The notes under the pieces are model-generated. The model was given only the letters and a program-made list of their open reading frames with translations, ran no database searches and was not told where the DNA came from. DNA of 64,000 nt from Lactifluus volemus (lineage: Eukaryota > Basidiomycota > Agaricomycetes > Russulales > Russulaceae), in assembly GCA_022376515.1 (NCBI GenBank), contig WTXI01000049.1, positions 62,001-126,000 on the forward strand, given 5' to 3'. Shown piece by piece: positions 23,801 to 34,766 of this stretch. A program made the position numbers and the translations under genes. How positions within the stretch are numbered: position 1 is the stretch's first letter; every line of letters begins with the position of its first letter.

Positions 23801-26191
23801 CCTATACCACGACCTCGAGAGTGTCCCAACAGGCGCTGTATGAGCTTCTTCACGCTGACCCCGCGATTATCAGGGCTATTGATGAACCCGGATGCAACTG
23901 CAGCCCACTGAAACAGGCCCTCTGCCCCTTCGCTAATCTGTCGCCATGCTCTTTGAAACTTCCTCGGGGAGCTCATTCTGGAGATAGTTCCGAATATCTC
24001 GCTCCGTGTCGGCGGCCAGTTGGGGGTCATTCATGTAGAGGGTACGAACAGAGTTCGCGTTAGCGAACGCAAGTTCGATACCATGCTCCGGCCTCGAAGT
24101 GATCAATATGCGGAAGTTTGGCGGGAGCTTGATGAGATGTTGGGCAAGGAATGTATGTAGTCCATTTTTGCCGATCGTGGTGCCACTCTCATCCAATGCA
24201 TCGATGACGATAAGGATCGCACCATCGAGTTGTAGGTACTTGAGAGGTTCAAGAAGGAGCCATTCAAAAAGTCTGCGATAGTCTTGGGTACTACGAAAAG
24301 ACGAATTGCCGATAACAGCCTCCCCGAGAGCGAGTTTGAACGAAGGATAACGATCGCAGAGATCACGAGCGAGCGTTGTGAATAGATGATAACCATCGTC
24401 TTTGGCGTCTCTGGATTCCTCCTTCCGACGAAAAGCGACATAAGATCCAAGACACTTCTTGTCGAAGAGATGCGCAACCTCATGAGCAATCGAGGACTTT
24501 CCTGTGCCTGCCTGGCCGAAGAGAACGAGGCCACGTTCAGAGTTGGGATTCCCGACCCATTCAATGATGTGGCGCAAAAAATCTTCGCGGGTGCCTGGGT
24601 GACAGCCTTTCCTATCGTTGAATCGCCACCCTCCTATACAAGGCGTTTCTCCGATTATTGCCCTCAATTCTGCGCTCCCCTGTCAGATGGATGATCCGAC
24701 AATTTGTTAGAATCACGAACCAGTTTCCAGTGCCTGGTTCGACGTTTTCGTTAGCTGCGCTCTCATATCATCTCGGATCTGAATGACAGCAGCCCCAGCG
24801 ATGATATTAGCATATGTGAGGAACTTTTTATGCAGTCGAACAAGTGTGGTGCGGTAGGTTTCGACCTTGTCGTCAAGCTGGCCGCCGATATTCTTGAAAA
24901 CTCGTTTTCCTGGAAATCACATGTTAATCGTAAGCAATGAAAGAGGTCAAGATGACGTGCCGACTTGCACATCCTTCGCATAGGATTCGATAAATTCAGC
25001 AGATTCGGAGACACACTGCAGCATCTCCTCGAGGATTTTGGCCTGCGTAGATCCCTGCTGGATGCTCGTCAAAACGTCCGCATCCTTCGCAAATTCAAAC
25101 GCGTCCCGTATCGCGGTAAGCAGTGTCCGGACGTTGTCATCAAGCTGAAACTGGTGTAGCACGATCTGATAGCGAAGTGACAAAAAATTGAATGGATCTT
25201 CGATCGACCTCCGACAAAGCAAAGGACACGCACCTCGGGGATCTTTGAGAACAGACTCCATGCTAAGCTGGCATAGGGGTTCAGCTGGGGCGGAATGAAG
25301 TCAGGGAACGGTAGGGGGAAAGATGCTTTGTGCATACTTTTAGGATTGGACCGACTGTGTCCATCACCCATTTGATAGTATTAACGGTAGTTCTCCACGT
25401 CTTCACTGTATCCAAAGCATCCCCGGTGCGATCGAGAGTATGTGACATCTCCCTCTGGCTGTCCACTATCGATGCAACAGGTGTACCGCTCACTATGGGA
25501 ATGGCACCCGTCCTAGATGAAGAAGATACGGTGGAGGTAGTTGCCGCCGGTCGCGTGGTATCAGAGAATGCGCAGCACCCTCTTCAGCCACAGGGTTATC
25601 CAGATCTCCATTCTTGGGTTTGGAGCGTTGTCTGAGCAGTCACAGACGAACTCGGAATTGCTGATATGCTGATCGTTATGGTGGCCGGCTCCGTCAAGTG
25701 TCCAGTATGTCGGTCAGCACGGCCAAGGACAATATCGAGTTCTACATGTTGGATGCTCAGTAGACGCATGAGCAAGAATCCTAAAAATACGAACCGCGTT
25801 GAGGTTCACAGTCTATTTCCTGCGTTCCAACAAGGATGTCTTTCTGCATGGTCCTTTTTGCATACAGAGACATCGTAACACGGGAGTGTGGTAGTACAGT
25901 ACTACAGGAGAATCAGTTCTAAATAGAGGCAAAAATACGACGACTCTTACAAAGCATCAACATTCTCATTCCACTCCACACGATTCCCCATGCTCCGCAC
26001 AGCTCGTGTATGCCAAGTTCTCGCTCCAGCGATCACAGTAACATAAAAACGACATTCTTTTCGAGAGATAGTCTTGATATGTGGAATGTTGTGTGCTCTG
26101 AGGACTGGCAGGGAACATAGATATAGTACTTGTCACACGAGATATCAAGACACATACCGGTCAGTTGGAGTGGGAATGAGGTAGTTTGCAT
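20815..26191 (-). pseudogene. NLR B: C2-like / NACHT / WD40 gene copy, frame-broken (unit 1)
   Basis: Start ATG 26191 (MQTTSFPLQLT) and stop at 20815 (DYNLSK) correspond to NLR D at both ends. The C2-like exon is around 26000-26110. The helical linker is around 25000-25500. The NACHT P-loop GQAGTGKSS is at about 24500-24530 and Walker B ILIVIDALDES at about 24190-24220. WD40 repeats occupy 23000-21070. The last 403 codons of the WD40/tail part are uninterrupted (22026-20815). Upstream there are many single-base indels, for example near 22040, 22090, 22190, 22375, 22445 and 22560. Whether they are real mutations or consensus errors in a near-identical repeat cannot be decided from sequence. 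If they are errors, this is a functional paralogue. Confidence 0.75.
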
Positions 26192-26439
26192 GGTGGCTGA
26201 AGTCAGTTATTCTGGATGTTTGAGGACCTGGGATGTATTAACGGTTAAAATCAGGAACATCAGAAGTGAGAGAGTTTCGCATACGAATTACGAGTTGGTG
26301 GCTACGGGAGATATCGATAAGAGGGAGGCGTTGAGCCTCTCCTCGAGGCAGCCGCACAACAATGACACACAGACCTAAAATGGTCATCGATCTCCTCAGT
26401 ACAAACGTTGTTTACGCCTTTTCATCTCGCCCACTTACG

Positions 26440-26550
26440 ATCACTCCTTCGGGGATGTAACGAAAAAATTAGAATAGTACAGAGAATTAGTGTACTGCAC
26501 AAGGACGATACGCTGTCTCAGAGACTTACAGTTCTCAATATTTATTTTTT
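26440..26550 (+). pseudogene. Decayed U6 snRNA copy, unit 1
   Basis: It aligns with the intact U6 at 53.2 kb but has lost key positions. The ACAGAGA box remains, but the following AGATTAGCATGGCCCC is replaced by ATTAGTGTA, removing the AGC triad. The 5' stem has also lost bases (CTCCTTCGGGGATG). It is unlikely to be a functional spliceosomal RNA. Confidence 0.8.
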
Positions 26551-26890
26551 ACCTCTTTTTGCGTTTCTTCCTGTACAAACTTTTCGTCCACAAGTATCCC
26601 AATTTATTTTCCACTCTCTTTGTCTAGCTCACATCATGGCGTACTGCACCGCCCATCAAACACTCACATGCCACTGCTGCTATAGCCGGGCGTTCTATGC
26701 TTTCTCTGCACGGGAAATGACTGTGCCTGCCCTATGATAATCCACATTAATGTGCTGCGTCCATCACAGCACACAGCTACAAACTTTAATATATGAGAGA
26801 TGTGTTATGTACAGCATGTAGTAACTTAATGAATGTTCAAGGAGACGCATCCGACGTCTAGGGATGCGATGCCAGTGATCCATTCGTCAA

Positions 26891-27300
26891 CTACACCCAG
26901 TTTCTCTCAGACAAGGTTTTTGCCCTTGAACTCATTTCACTCGCAGGATTAGGCTCTGGCCAGTAATCATCTGGAGACTCGCAGCGCGGGAGTCCGAATG
27001 ATCCGAGTCTCTGGGGACTGGCTACTTCATTTAAACTTTCGCGGTGCGAGGCCTCGATGGTAATGATGCCGCGAGTCGTCTCTGTCGTCGTGTTGGGGAT
27101 TGGTAGGTCATGCGGGAGCAAGAACGGACGCGTATTGGAGAAAAAGGGGCACTGAACAGGCCGGATGAAAGTAGATGGTGTCGACCAAAATTGTGATGGG
27201 AAATGGGATGGGATGGTCCGCGAACCATAGCGCACAATCGACAAGGGAAGAACCTGTGAAATCACGTTAGATAAAGCACAGTCAGGAAGAGGATACTTGA
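26891..27300 (-). pseudogene. GPCR C-terminal fragment, unit 1
   Basis: The minus strand encodes LPLSIVRY, FSNTRPFLLPHDLPIP and the cytoplasmic tail SLNEVASPQRLGSFGLP, homologous to the end of the GPCR at 53.7-55.4 kb. TM7 is frame-shifted. Everything upstream of TM7 is missing: the sequence jumps at about 27300 to DNA that in unit 3 lies at about 57390, a deletion of roughly 3 kb. Confidence 0.75.
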
Positions 27301-27708
27301 AGAAAAATGGTGCCTCACTGACGACGTGCCTGTTAGCCCGTTCGCTGTTCTTCTCCACGCTCAGCCATTCGCCCCACTCGACATGAAGTTGAATATTGTT
27401 GCCTGTTATGGCGCCAACTCGAATTTGCTGCGAAACGTGTGGCTCAGTCCGATCACCATCCACATTTCTAGATCTGCACATCACCTCTCTATAAGGTGCC
27501 TCTTGTGATGTCTATATGTAGTTGCGATATCCAAAGGAGTCTGGATACGCGCAGAATAGGGCTGAGACTAATAAAGATGAATCCAAGTAGTAGTGACCGG
27601 TCTAAGCCAGACGCGTCTGGACGCGCGGCTTTGTCAAGTGAACTTGTGCTCTACATCTTTCTGCGCTCACTTGTCGATATCTGAACTTATACTCATCGTA
27701 AGAAATAG

Positions 27709-28710
27709 TTCCGCAACACCTACGACTCGGACAACACCGTCTTCTCGGCCCAAGGCATCAAGTAGAGTACGCACTCGAAGCCGTCAAGCAGAGTTCGGCA
27801 GCAGTCGATCTGCGCTCAAAGATGCTCCTTGTTCTCAAAGGGCGTGTTGCGTCATGCCCGTAGCAGCAGCGACGCTTCGTCTCATTCCTTCGATTCACAC
27901 GTACGTTTTCCAGCGCTCAAGCGGGGAGCTCGCCTCGTACCAGCAAAAGATGTTCTGGTTGACGACCACGTCGGCATTGCGATCGCAGGCCTAACCGGAT
28001 GCGCGTGTACTCAGCTCCGTCGTATTACATTTCTCACATCAAGTCCCACCCACAAACCCAAACGACCTCCTCTCACAATTCAGCAACTTTATGGGTCAGC
28101 ACGCTATGGCATCCAAGATGGTCTTCAACCGGCCCGTCTCCGTAAATCGCCTCGTGTCGGTCATCGCTGAGGTGCGTTTTACCTTTTTTTTTTTCCAATC
28201 TACTGTTTTTCTTTCTGACAATGTATTGACCAAACTCAGAGGCCCAAGTGAACACGCAAGAATACGGCGACGTCCATACGGTGTCGGCTTCCTCGTCATC
28301 GGGTTGGACCACATCGGACCACACCCTTACAAGTTCTCGCCAAGCGACACCTCCTTTGAGTAACATACCTTGCTGTCTCAACCGACGCCCGTAGTCAAAG
28401 CGCCAAGACGTATTTCGAGAAGCATTTTGAGTCGTTCCCTGATGGTACCGTATCCCCTCACCTTCGTTGTGTGATCACCATCTCACCGAAAAGTGTTCGT
28501 TTGTCCCGGAACTGAACGTTTTTGCGGCAGCTTGGAAGATCTGATTCGTCACTGGTTGCACGCGCTCCGTGAAATACTGCAGCAGGACAAGGAACTCGCG
28601 ACGATCAACACCTCGATCAGTATTTTGGGTCCGTGCGGCATACACGAAGCTGAGGGCACGCCAGTCAACTTTCGTATCCTCGAGGGCACCCCGGTCGAGG
28701 TGTATAGGGG
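27709..28710 (+). pseudogene. Proteasome alpha-1 (PSMA1) pseudogene copy, unit 1
   Basis: Homology to the intact gene at 57.7 kb starts at the second exon ([13 protein letters not shown]). It continues through [40 protein letters not shown] and the last exon [20 protein letters not shown]. Frame breaks occur in exons 2 and 3, and a TAA truncates the exon after FSPSDTSFE where unit 3 continues. Homology ends at VEVY; the normal C-terminal tail is replaced by unrelated sequence. Confidence 0.85.
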
Positions 28711-29164
28711 AAGTGTGCACGGCATGCCTCTAAAGTCTTCAATAATTTCTCTGGAGGATGGCTGTGATAGCCACAAGTACCTAAACGGGTACGTTGTCTT
28801 TGCTCATGTCCAATATGAGAGCTTAATAGTTAATACTGGGGGACACTGTGCTTCATCTATGCTTCGGTTCTCAGGCTATGCGGCATTAGAGAACAATATG
28901 CTAGCGATTTCCGATGAGTCCTTGACAAACATTAGCCGCGGAAGAACCGAGGAAGATACGAAAAAGGGGACATCACCAGAACGGACTATCAATAAGGCTA
29001 TCGCAATGTGGAACCGGGCGCCTAGTAAGGTTTCGCGGAGGTTGTATAGACGCTGGCCTCTGGTCTTCTCCCTTCTTTGCGCCAACGTTCCATCGATCCA
29101 ACTGTTAGCTCATCAAAATGCAACCCACATTCAGGCGACAGCATACACTGATACTGTAACTTGA
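28493..29164 (+). CDS. Chimeric reading frame: PSMA1 last-exon segment fused to unrelated sequence
   Basis: A 223-codon open frame begins in the PSMA1-derived exon ([21 protein letters not shown]...EGTPVEVY). It runs past the breakpoint near 28708 into about 150 codons (GSVHGMPLKSS...RRLYRRWPLVFSLL) that I do not recognise. The equivalent stretch in unit 2 (43174-43860) is interrupted right after VEVY. No start context, intron or conservation supports expression, so this is probably a fortuitous fusion at the duplication junction. Confidence 0.25.
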   Translation: MFVCPGTERFCGSLEDLIRHWLHALREILQQDKELATINTSISILGPCGIHEAEGTPVNFRILEGTPVEVYRGSVHGMPLKSSIISLEDGCDSHKYLNGYVVFAHVQYESLIVNTGGHCASSMLRFSGYAALENNMLAISDESLTNISRGRTEEDTKKGTSPERTINKAIAMWNRAPSKVSRRLYRRWPLVFSLLCANVPSIQLLAHQNATHIQATAYTDTVT

Positions 29165-29619
29165 TCCTCTATCAAGCCAACATAAATTCGTCGTAGCGAG
29201 GTTGCTGTACCTGCTCCATCCCAGTCGCCCGCGACGTGGAAAGTTATGCCAAGTAACTCCCTGCCGCCACTTAGTATAGGACAAAGCAAAATTAGTAGAT
29301 TTGGCCATCAATTCGGCATGAAATCTTTGCGTTCTATTACCTTGCTTGCAAGGTAATATGCGAGCGACAATCGACCACTGAATCCCACGCGTTTTCCAAC
29401 TGGAAACTCCACAGTTTGAAATGATCACAAATTTGCAACCAAGGTCGCGTCGGTGCCGTGGTGAAATAAATCTATTCAACTCATGAGCTTAATATACAGT
29501 ATGAGCCCTATGAGCCCTGAGTTGCCTCGGCACTAAGAATCGAACCGTGGGACCGTCGGAGACCCCGCCCGCTGTATGAGGTGTCGTTCACTTCTCTCTC
29601 AGCCACAACCGTAATGCAG

Positions 29620-30566
29620 CTGGGGCGGGGCGGAATGAAGTCAGGGAAGGGTAGGGAAGGGTAGGGGGAAAGATGCTTTGTGCATACTTTTAGGATTGGA
29701 CTGACTGTGTCCATCACCCATTTGATAGTATTAACGGTAGTTCTCCACGTCTTCACTGTATCCAAAGCATCCCGGGCGCGAACGAGAGTATGTGACATCT
29801 CCCTCTGGCTGTCCACAATCGCTGCCACAGGAGTGCCGCTCTCGATGGGAAAGGCACCCGTCCGAGATGAAGAAGATACGGCGGAGGTAGCTGCCGCCAG
29901 TCGCGTGGTATCAGCAGAACTTGAATGCGCAACACCCTCTTCAGCCACAGGGTTACCCAGATCTGCCATTCTTGGGTTTGGGGCGTTGTCTGACGCAGTC
30001 ACAGACGAACTCGGAATTGCTGATATGCTGATCGTTATGTAGGGTGTGGCCGGCTCCGTCAAGTGTCTGGGATGTCGGTCAGCACAGCCGAACACAATAT
30101 CGAGTTCTACATGTTGGATGCTCAGCTAGACGCATGAGCTAGAATCCTAAAAAGACGAACCGCGTTGAGGTTCACATTCTATTTCCTGCGTTCCAACAAG
30201 GATGTCTTTCTGCGTTGTCCTTTTCGCATACAGAGATATCGTAACACGAGAGTGTGGTTGTACAGTACTACAGAAGAGTCAGCTGTAAATAGAGGCAAAA
30301 GTATACGACTCTTACAAAGCATCAACATCCTCAATCCACTCCGCACGATCCCCCATGCCCCGCACAGTTCGAGTATGCCTATTTCTCGCTCAAGCGATCA
30401 CGGATTCACGGTAACATAAAAACGACATTCTTTTCGAGAGATAGTCTTGAGATGGGGAAGGTTGTGTGCTCTGAGGACTGGCAGGGAAGAGAGATTTAGT
30501 ACTTGTCACGGCGATATATGAAAGACACATACCAGTTACTTGGAGTGGGAACGAGCTAGGTTGCAT
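29620..30566 (-). pseudogene. N-terminal fragment of a C2-like NLR gene
   Basis: ATG at 30566 (MQPSSFPLQV) is followed by the C2-like exon with a broken frame (around 30350-30470). Then comes the Ser/Ala-rich linker (MADLGNPVAEEG, MSHTLVRARDALDTVKTW, WVMDTVSPILKV) ending in the intron after ILKV. At about 29613 homology stops, so the helical, NACHT and WD40 parts are missing. Confidence 0.75.
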
Positions 30567-30781
30567 ATCGGTGACCTGAGTGCGGCTGAAGACTGAAGTC
30601 ACTTATTCCGGCTGTTTGAGGACTTGCAAGCAAGGTAATTATCCGACCACTCTTAGTAATCACGTCACGATTCTCTTTCTTTCAGCCTTGACAAGCTGAA
30701 GTTCGAGCCTACGGCTCGAGTCACTCGCCAGTTCCTGGCTCATGCCTCTCACCTCCGGCCCGACTCCAGCTTGTCACCTTG

Positions 30782-31765
30782 ATGGCGAGCAATGCAGCAT
30801 ACCATCTGGGACCCGCTGTTTCGCTGGATCGTGAAGCTCCTGTCTTTGCCATGGGCGAATGCGTTCTTATCAGGTTTCCCGAAGAGATTCGGGTAGAAGG
30901 CTATGTTGAAAACGAAGCGACCGCCGTTGGAACAGATCTCCACCCGTTTCAACTGGATCAGGCCCTCAGCACTTCGCGTTCATCCGCGAGGTGAGCCTCC
31001 AGTTGGATGGGTCTCTCGAGCTTGAGGTGTACCCTATCCTTTCCTTTACCAATGCCGGCGGAGCTCTTGCCGCCTACAATAGCATGAGCGACGCCGCCGC
31101 CAAAGCATCACTTCTCCCGCTCCCGTCTTTATCATCCCGACACCCCACCCCTGATGCTTTTGGAGAACCGATTGACTTCGGAAACTGGTCAACTTATAAA
31201 GATTCATTCCTTCATGTCTTTCCTAGGCGGTTGACCATCCCTTCGAAGAGATCGGTGAGTCTTTCGTTTGATCATTGGCAGTTTTTTTTTTGATTGCTAT
31301 TGAATCCAGTTTAAACGAATGGACCCTCCCCTTATCATGCATTTCTCTGTGTTGTTCCGCATCGATAGGTACCGAGAATCCTTGCTCCCGACCACAAGTA
31401 CCCAGAATCTTGGGCTAATTGGAGACGGGGGAGGGCAGGCGGCTTCGGGAGTAACGTCGGTAACCAGCTCCCCAACCATGATCGGTGATGGCGGGGGAGA
31501 AAAGGCAGCTGGGGCGGGGCTAGAGCAATTTTATGTCAAGTCGAAACCTGGTCTTCTGATTGTCGACGATGTTGATGAAGATGCGGAGGACATCGGTGCT
31601 TCCATGAGAGACGAGCTTATGATGCTGGCGCGCGACAGTCCGATATGGATGAAAGAGCTTAGAAGATACTTGGAAGAAGAAGAGAAGGAGAAAGAACAGA
31701 TGCAGAATGAGCGCATGGCGAGATTGGCCCGCTGGCGGGAAGACATGGCTATTCAGCCTACTTGA
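30782..31765 (+). CDS. Uncharacterised protein, two exons, one apparent base loss
   Basis: I do not recognise the family. ATG 30782 starts MASNAAYHLGPAVSLDREAP, followed by VFAMGECVLIRFPEEIRVEGYV. After one apparently missing G near 30961 the sense continues as QHFAFIREVSLQLDGSLELE and YPILSFTNAGGALAAYNSMS. An intron (31255-31309, GTGAGT...CCAG) joins PRRLTIPSKRS to FKRMDPPLIMHFSV. The C-terminal third is Gly-rich, then an acidic patch (VDDVDEDAEDIG), and ends in a Glu/Lys/Arg helix with WMKELRRYLEEEEKEKE. Length is about 310 residues, and codon use looks coding. It has no homologue in the other units and sits inside the collapsed repeat, so it was inserted or retained there. The role is unknown. 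Confidence 0.55.
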
Positions 31766-31789
31766 AATCTGTTGAGATTGAGGCATGGG

Positions 31790-32436
31790 CCTCGCCGTTC
31801 CGCGTATTTCCACTTCAGAAACTTGTACACAGTACGACTTAATGATACGAATAGATTTTACACACGAATACAATTCCGCTGTATTTCTCCCACCCTGATC
31901 CATTCTTGTAGCGCACTGTGATAATCTTGTTAGGGACGCCAGTCTAGTGTAAGGTCAGCCTGAGCACGCGGCTGGCCTCGAAACCTCGCTATCATGATGT
32001 GCACCTCGTACTACGCCTTGTCTCATGTCTTGCCTCGATCCCCCCACTGACGCCGTGATTCCTGGCCGATCCTCACGATTATTGGTCCCCCGTTCTCGCC
32101 GTTTCGTTCCAATGAAAGGGGTTACGATCCCTCTCGGCCATGAAACACTTACCCCTCGGCCATAGACCCGTCCTTCGAATCTGCGACCTCGTGTCGGCGG
32201 CCTCGCACGACCGTTCCCCTGTTTCTTTCATGATTTCTGCGTGCATCCGACTCGTGTTTCTCAGCTTCCGGTTGTGTTCTAGACTGCCTCGCGTCCCTAT
32301 TCTCTGCTTGGTAAGGTATTTCTGCGGCTTTGTGCTCTGCTTTCGTGTTCGTAGTCTCAGGCTCGGGCTGCGTGCTGTGACTCGCGCCGTGCTCAAAGCA
32401 TCAGGAAATTGTACAAAAATGTTCTTACTTTTTTAG
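31790..32436. other. Stretch without a supported gene
   Basis: Short frames exist on both strands, and none shows a recognisable domain or consistent splicing. The right edge at 32437 is the U6 3' remnant. Confidence 0.4.
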
Positions 32437-32480
32437 TTTCAGAGTGGTAGACCTACAGTTCTCGATATGAATTTTACCTA
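32437..32480 (+). pseudogene. 3' remnant of a U6 snRNA copy
   Basis: TTTCAGAGTGGTAGACCTAC followed by a T-rich end matches the 3' portion and flank of the U6 at 53.2 kb (its 53293 onward). The ACAGAGA box and everything 5' of it are absent. The end joins the S28 5' flank at about 32485. Confidence 0.65.
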
Positions 32481-32666
32481 AGGTCGCGTCGGTGCTGTAG
32501 ATGCCGTGGTGAAATAAATCTATTCAACTCATGAGCTTAATATACAGTATGAGCCCTATGAGCCCTCGGGCCTCGGCCTACTAGTAAGAATCGAACCGTG
32601 GGACCGTCGGAGACCCCGCCCGCTGTATGAGGTGTCGTTCACTTCTCTCTCAGCCACAACCGTAAT

Positions 32667-34766
32667 ATGATGTGGACTTTCACATCATTTGGGTCGTGCT
32701 CGTCGGTACGGGCAGCAGCAGCGCCCTTCGCTTGCATGACCTCCAAATGCACAGGGGGTCAACTCTCAAAGCCTCCATCGACACGCTACCGGCATAGCTT
32801 CGCATCCCGATCAAGGGGCTGAGGCGCAGGCGCAGCGAGCAGCACATTACAAGCACCACTCATTGCCGCCGTCCGAGTCGCGGCATCCGAGTTTCCCATT
32901 CAGACGTTCAGCCACTCGATCACTTCTACAACATCACCGACGCGACGTTTCAACAACGTTTCTGGCTCATCACACAACACTACAAACCACGTCCTGGCTC
33001 ACCGGTGACTGGTCGTCGTTATCGATGGGGGTTGAGACGAACGGGGAGGATCGCCTGCCGTTCTTGAACGTTGAACACAGGCATTGCGGATATTTTGGCG
33101 CGTGCGGCCGGCGGCATCCCAGTTGTGCTAGAGCATAGATATCACGGTACGTGTCCCCTATGCGCTTTCATACGCTGACGTGTGACCGTTTCTTCGGGGT
33201 TTGGTCCAGGCAAGTCACTGGGTGTCCAAAACGTTTCGACAGATGCCCTAAGGTACGCTTGAATGCCATGTTGACCCTCCACGCGCTCTTATATTGATTC
33301 AGCTTGTATCCCCATGACGTAGTGCTGTAGGTAGCTAAACAACGAGCAAGCACTCGAAGACTCGGCCAATTCTATGCGCGACGTCAATTCGAGAACCTCA
33401 ATGAGGACCTTACGACCCGAAAAGCACTTTCTTTGGATATACTATGGCGTTCGTGTGCTCTCTCCGACATCCTGTGGTGGTGGCCACCTCGTTGTTAATG
33501 CCGTGTTTTGTAGGGGTCATATGCAGGAGCAAGGGCGGCTCACATGTGAGTCCTGTATCCTGATCTCGTGTTTCGTGCTATTGCGTCGAGTGATGGGCAC
33601 CTTTTTTTTTAAAAAAAATCATACTTCACAAACAATACTAAAACTCCTCCCCTAGCAGTTACGCATGCTGTGCTCACGAATTGGGAGTATATGGACGTCA
33701 TCCGGCTCGCCGCGGACCCAAAGTGCTCATCCAACCTCGTGGATAGCATTAGCATGATTGATTCGCCTCTCAAATTTGGCCTCCTGCGCGACCGACTCAA
33801 AACCTTCTTGGGCCTCAGCGAGCTGCAGTCAGATAAGGACTTTGTCTCGGTGCTCGAGGTATGTCTCTGTGCTGCTTTATAAGATAGGCGAACTAATATG
33901 TTGCTGGAACAGCATCCGCTGGCCTCATGTAAGGCTCAGAACTGCTGTTAGCTCGACGACATTCGATCGGTTCTGCGTGACGCAGAGCAGCGATATGCCG
34001 ACCCTGAAAGACGCGGAGCGTACGGTGCTCCTGCCAGGTGGACTGAAAGCGAACACCTGCTCTGCTAAATCATGCCAAGTGAATTCGTGAAGTATATCCT
34101 TATGCATCTTGAATCACAAAGCTTTTGGGACCGTGAAGAACGTTGTCGCTCTCTGCCCACAAGATATGGATTTGACTGTGGAAGATTACTTGACTGTGTG
34201 TCTTCGCATCACCGCATCACCGCCCATGCTGACATTCATTTGTAGACCGCGCCACCAGTTGCCATCCCTACCATTATCTCGCGTCTCTTGGATATCGACT
34301 ATGAGCACAAGATATTTATTCAGGCGTTTCCTCCGAGTGAATACTACAAAGTACCTCTGCTGCCAATGTCACTGCTGTGAACGTGCTAGGCGATTACCAC
34401 ATCGCAACTGATACGTAAGCATTTATTGATGATGAAGGTATGTATATTTAGTCCTTCTACCCCTTCCTTGGTACGGGCTCGACAATGCTGACTACGGATG
34501 GGTTCGCAGTTGATCCGTGGCTCCCATATACGCCACATAGAACTTATGGCGGCGCAGAGGAACGTGAGGACATTCATAATTATTCCTGGCATGTCCTAGT
34601 TTTTTCACTTGTGAGATAAAACTCTGAAATGACACACTGCTAGGTGTGGGACGAGAACGGGCTAAGGAAGGGCGAGAAGGAACCCAAGAAGATTCGGCAA
34701 ATTCATAGTGAGATGGTCGAGTTTGTCAAGGCTTGGTTGGAGGACTGGGGAAGACCCCTTTTATGA
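32667..34766 (+). pseudogene. S28 family serine peptidase pseudogene, unit 2
   Basis: ATG 32667 opens a signal-peptide-like start (MMWTF). Later segments include DATFQQRFW, HYKPRPGSPV, GIADILARAAGG, VVLEHRY, WLNNEQALEDS, the Ser-nucleophile exon SYAGARAAHM, LTNWEYMDVIRLAADPKCS and the C-terminal WDENGLRKGEKEPKK. This is the order of secreted S28 Pro-X carboxypeptidase-like enzymes. Lesions: CGA to TGA after AHM near 33545, an 11-nt loss of the catalytic-His segment near 34648, and several one-base shifts. The nonsense substitution and shared 11-nt deletion indicate a true pseudogene. Confidence 0.78.

Larger units (their letters stand above)
19900..29613. repeat. Duplication unit 1 (S28 tail, NLR B, U6 copy, GPCR tail, PSMA1 copy, S28 5' flank)
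   Basis: This block is near-identical to 34.5-44.2 kb, including intergenic DNA. For example, the sequence around 20060-20200 recurs at 34640-34790 and that around 28450-28710 at 43130-43390. It ends at about 29613, where the 5' flank of the S28 gene (also at 32490-32666 and 44160-44279) abruptly joins NLR intron sequence. The left edge is the junction of the DUF3445 remnant with the S28 tail. Confidence 0.8.
29613..32490. repeat. Collapsed extra copy of the duplication unit with an inserted gene
   Basis: The left part (29620-30640) is the 5' part of an NLR gene plus its upstream flank. The right edge (32437-32480) is the 3' end and flank of a U6 copy. Between them, where units 1-3 have only about 250-300 bp, sit about 1.8 kb including an unrelated protein-coding gene. 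The order NLR 5' end to U6 3' end is as in the other units, so this is best read as a fourth, mostly deleted unit. Confidence 0.6.

Noticed and set aside
29530..29580. GAATCGAACC (reverse GGTTCGATTC) considered as a tRNA B box, also at 32588
   Set aside because: No matching A box or cloverleaf stems are seen at tRNA distance. The sequence is part of the repeated S28 5' flank.
32079..32436. Overlapping frames of about 100 codons on both strands
   Set aside because: No domain, splicing logic or conservation in the other units; treated as non-coding.
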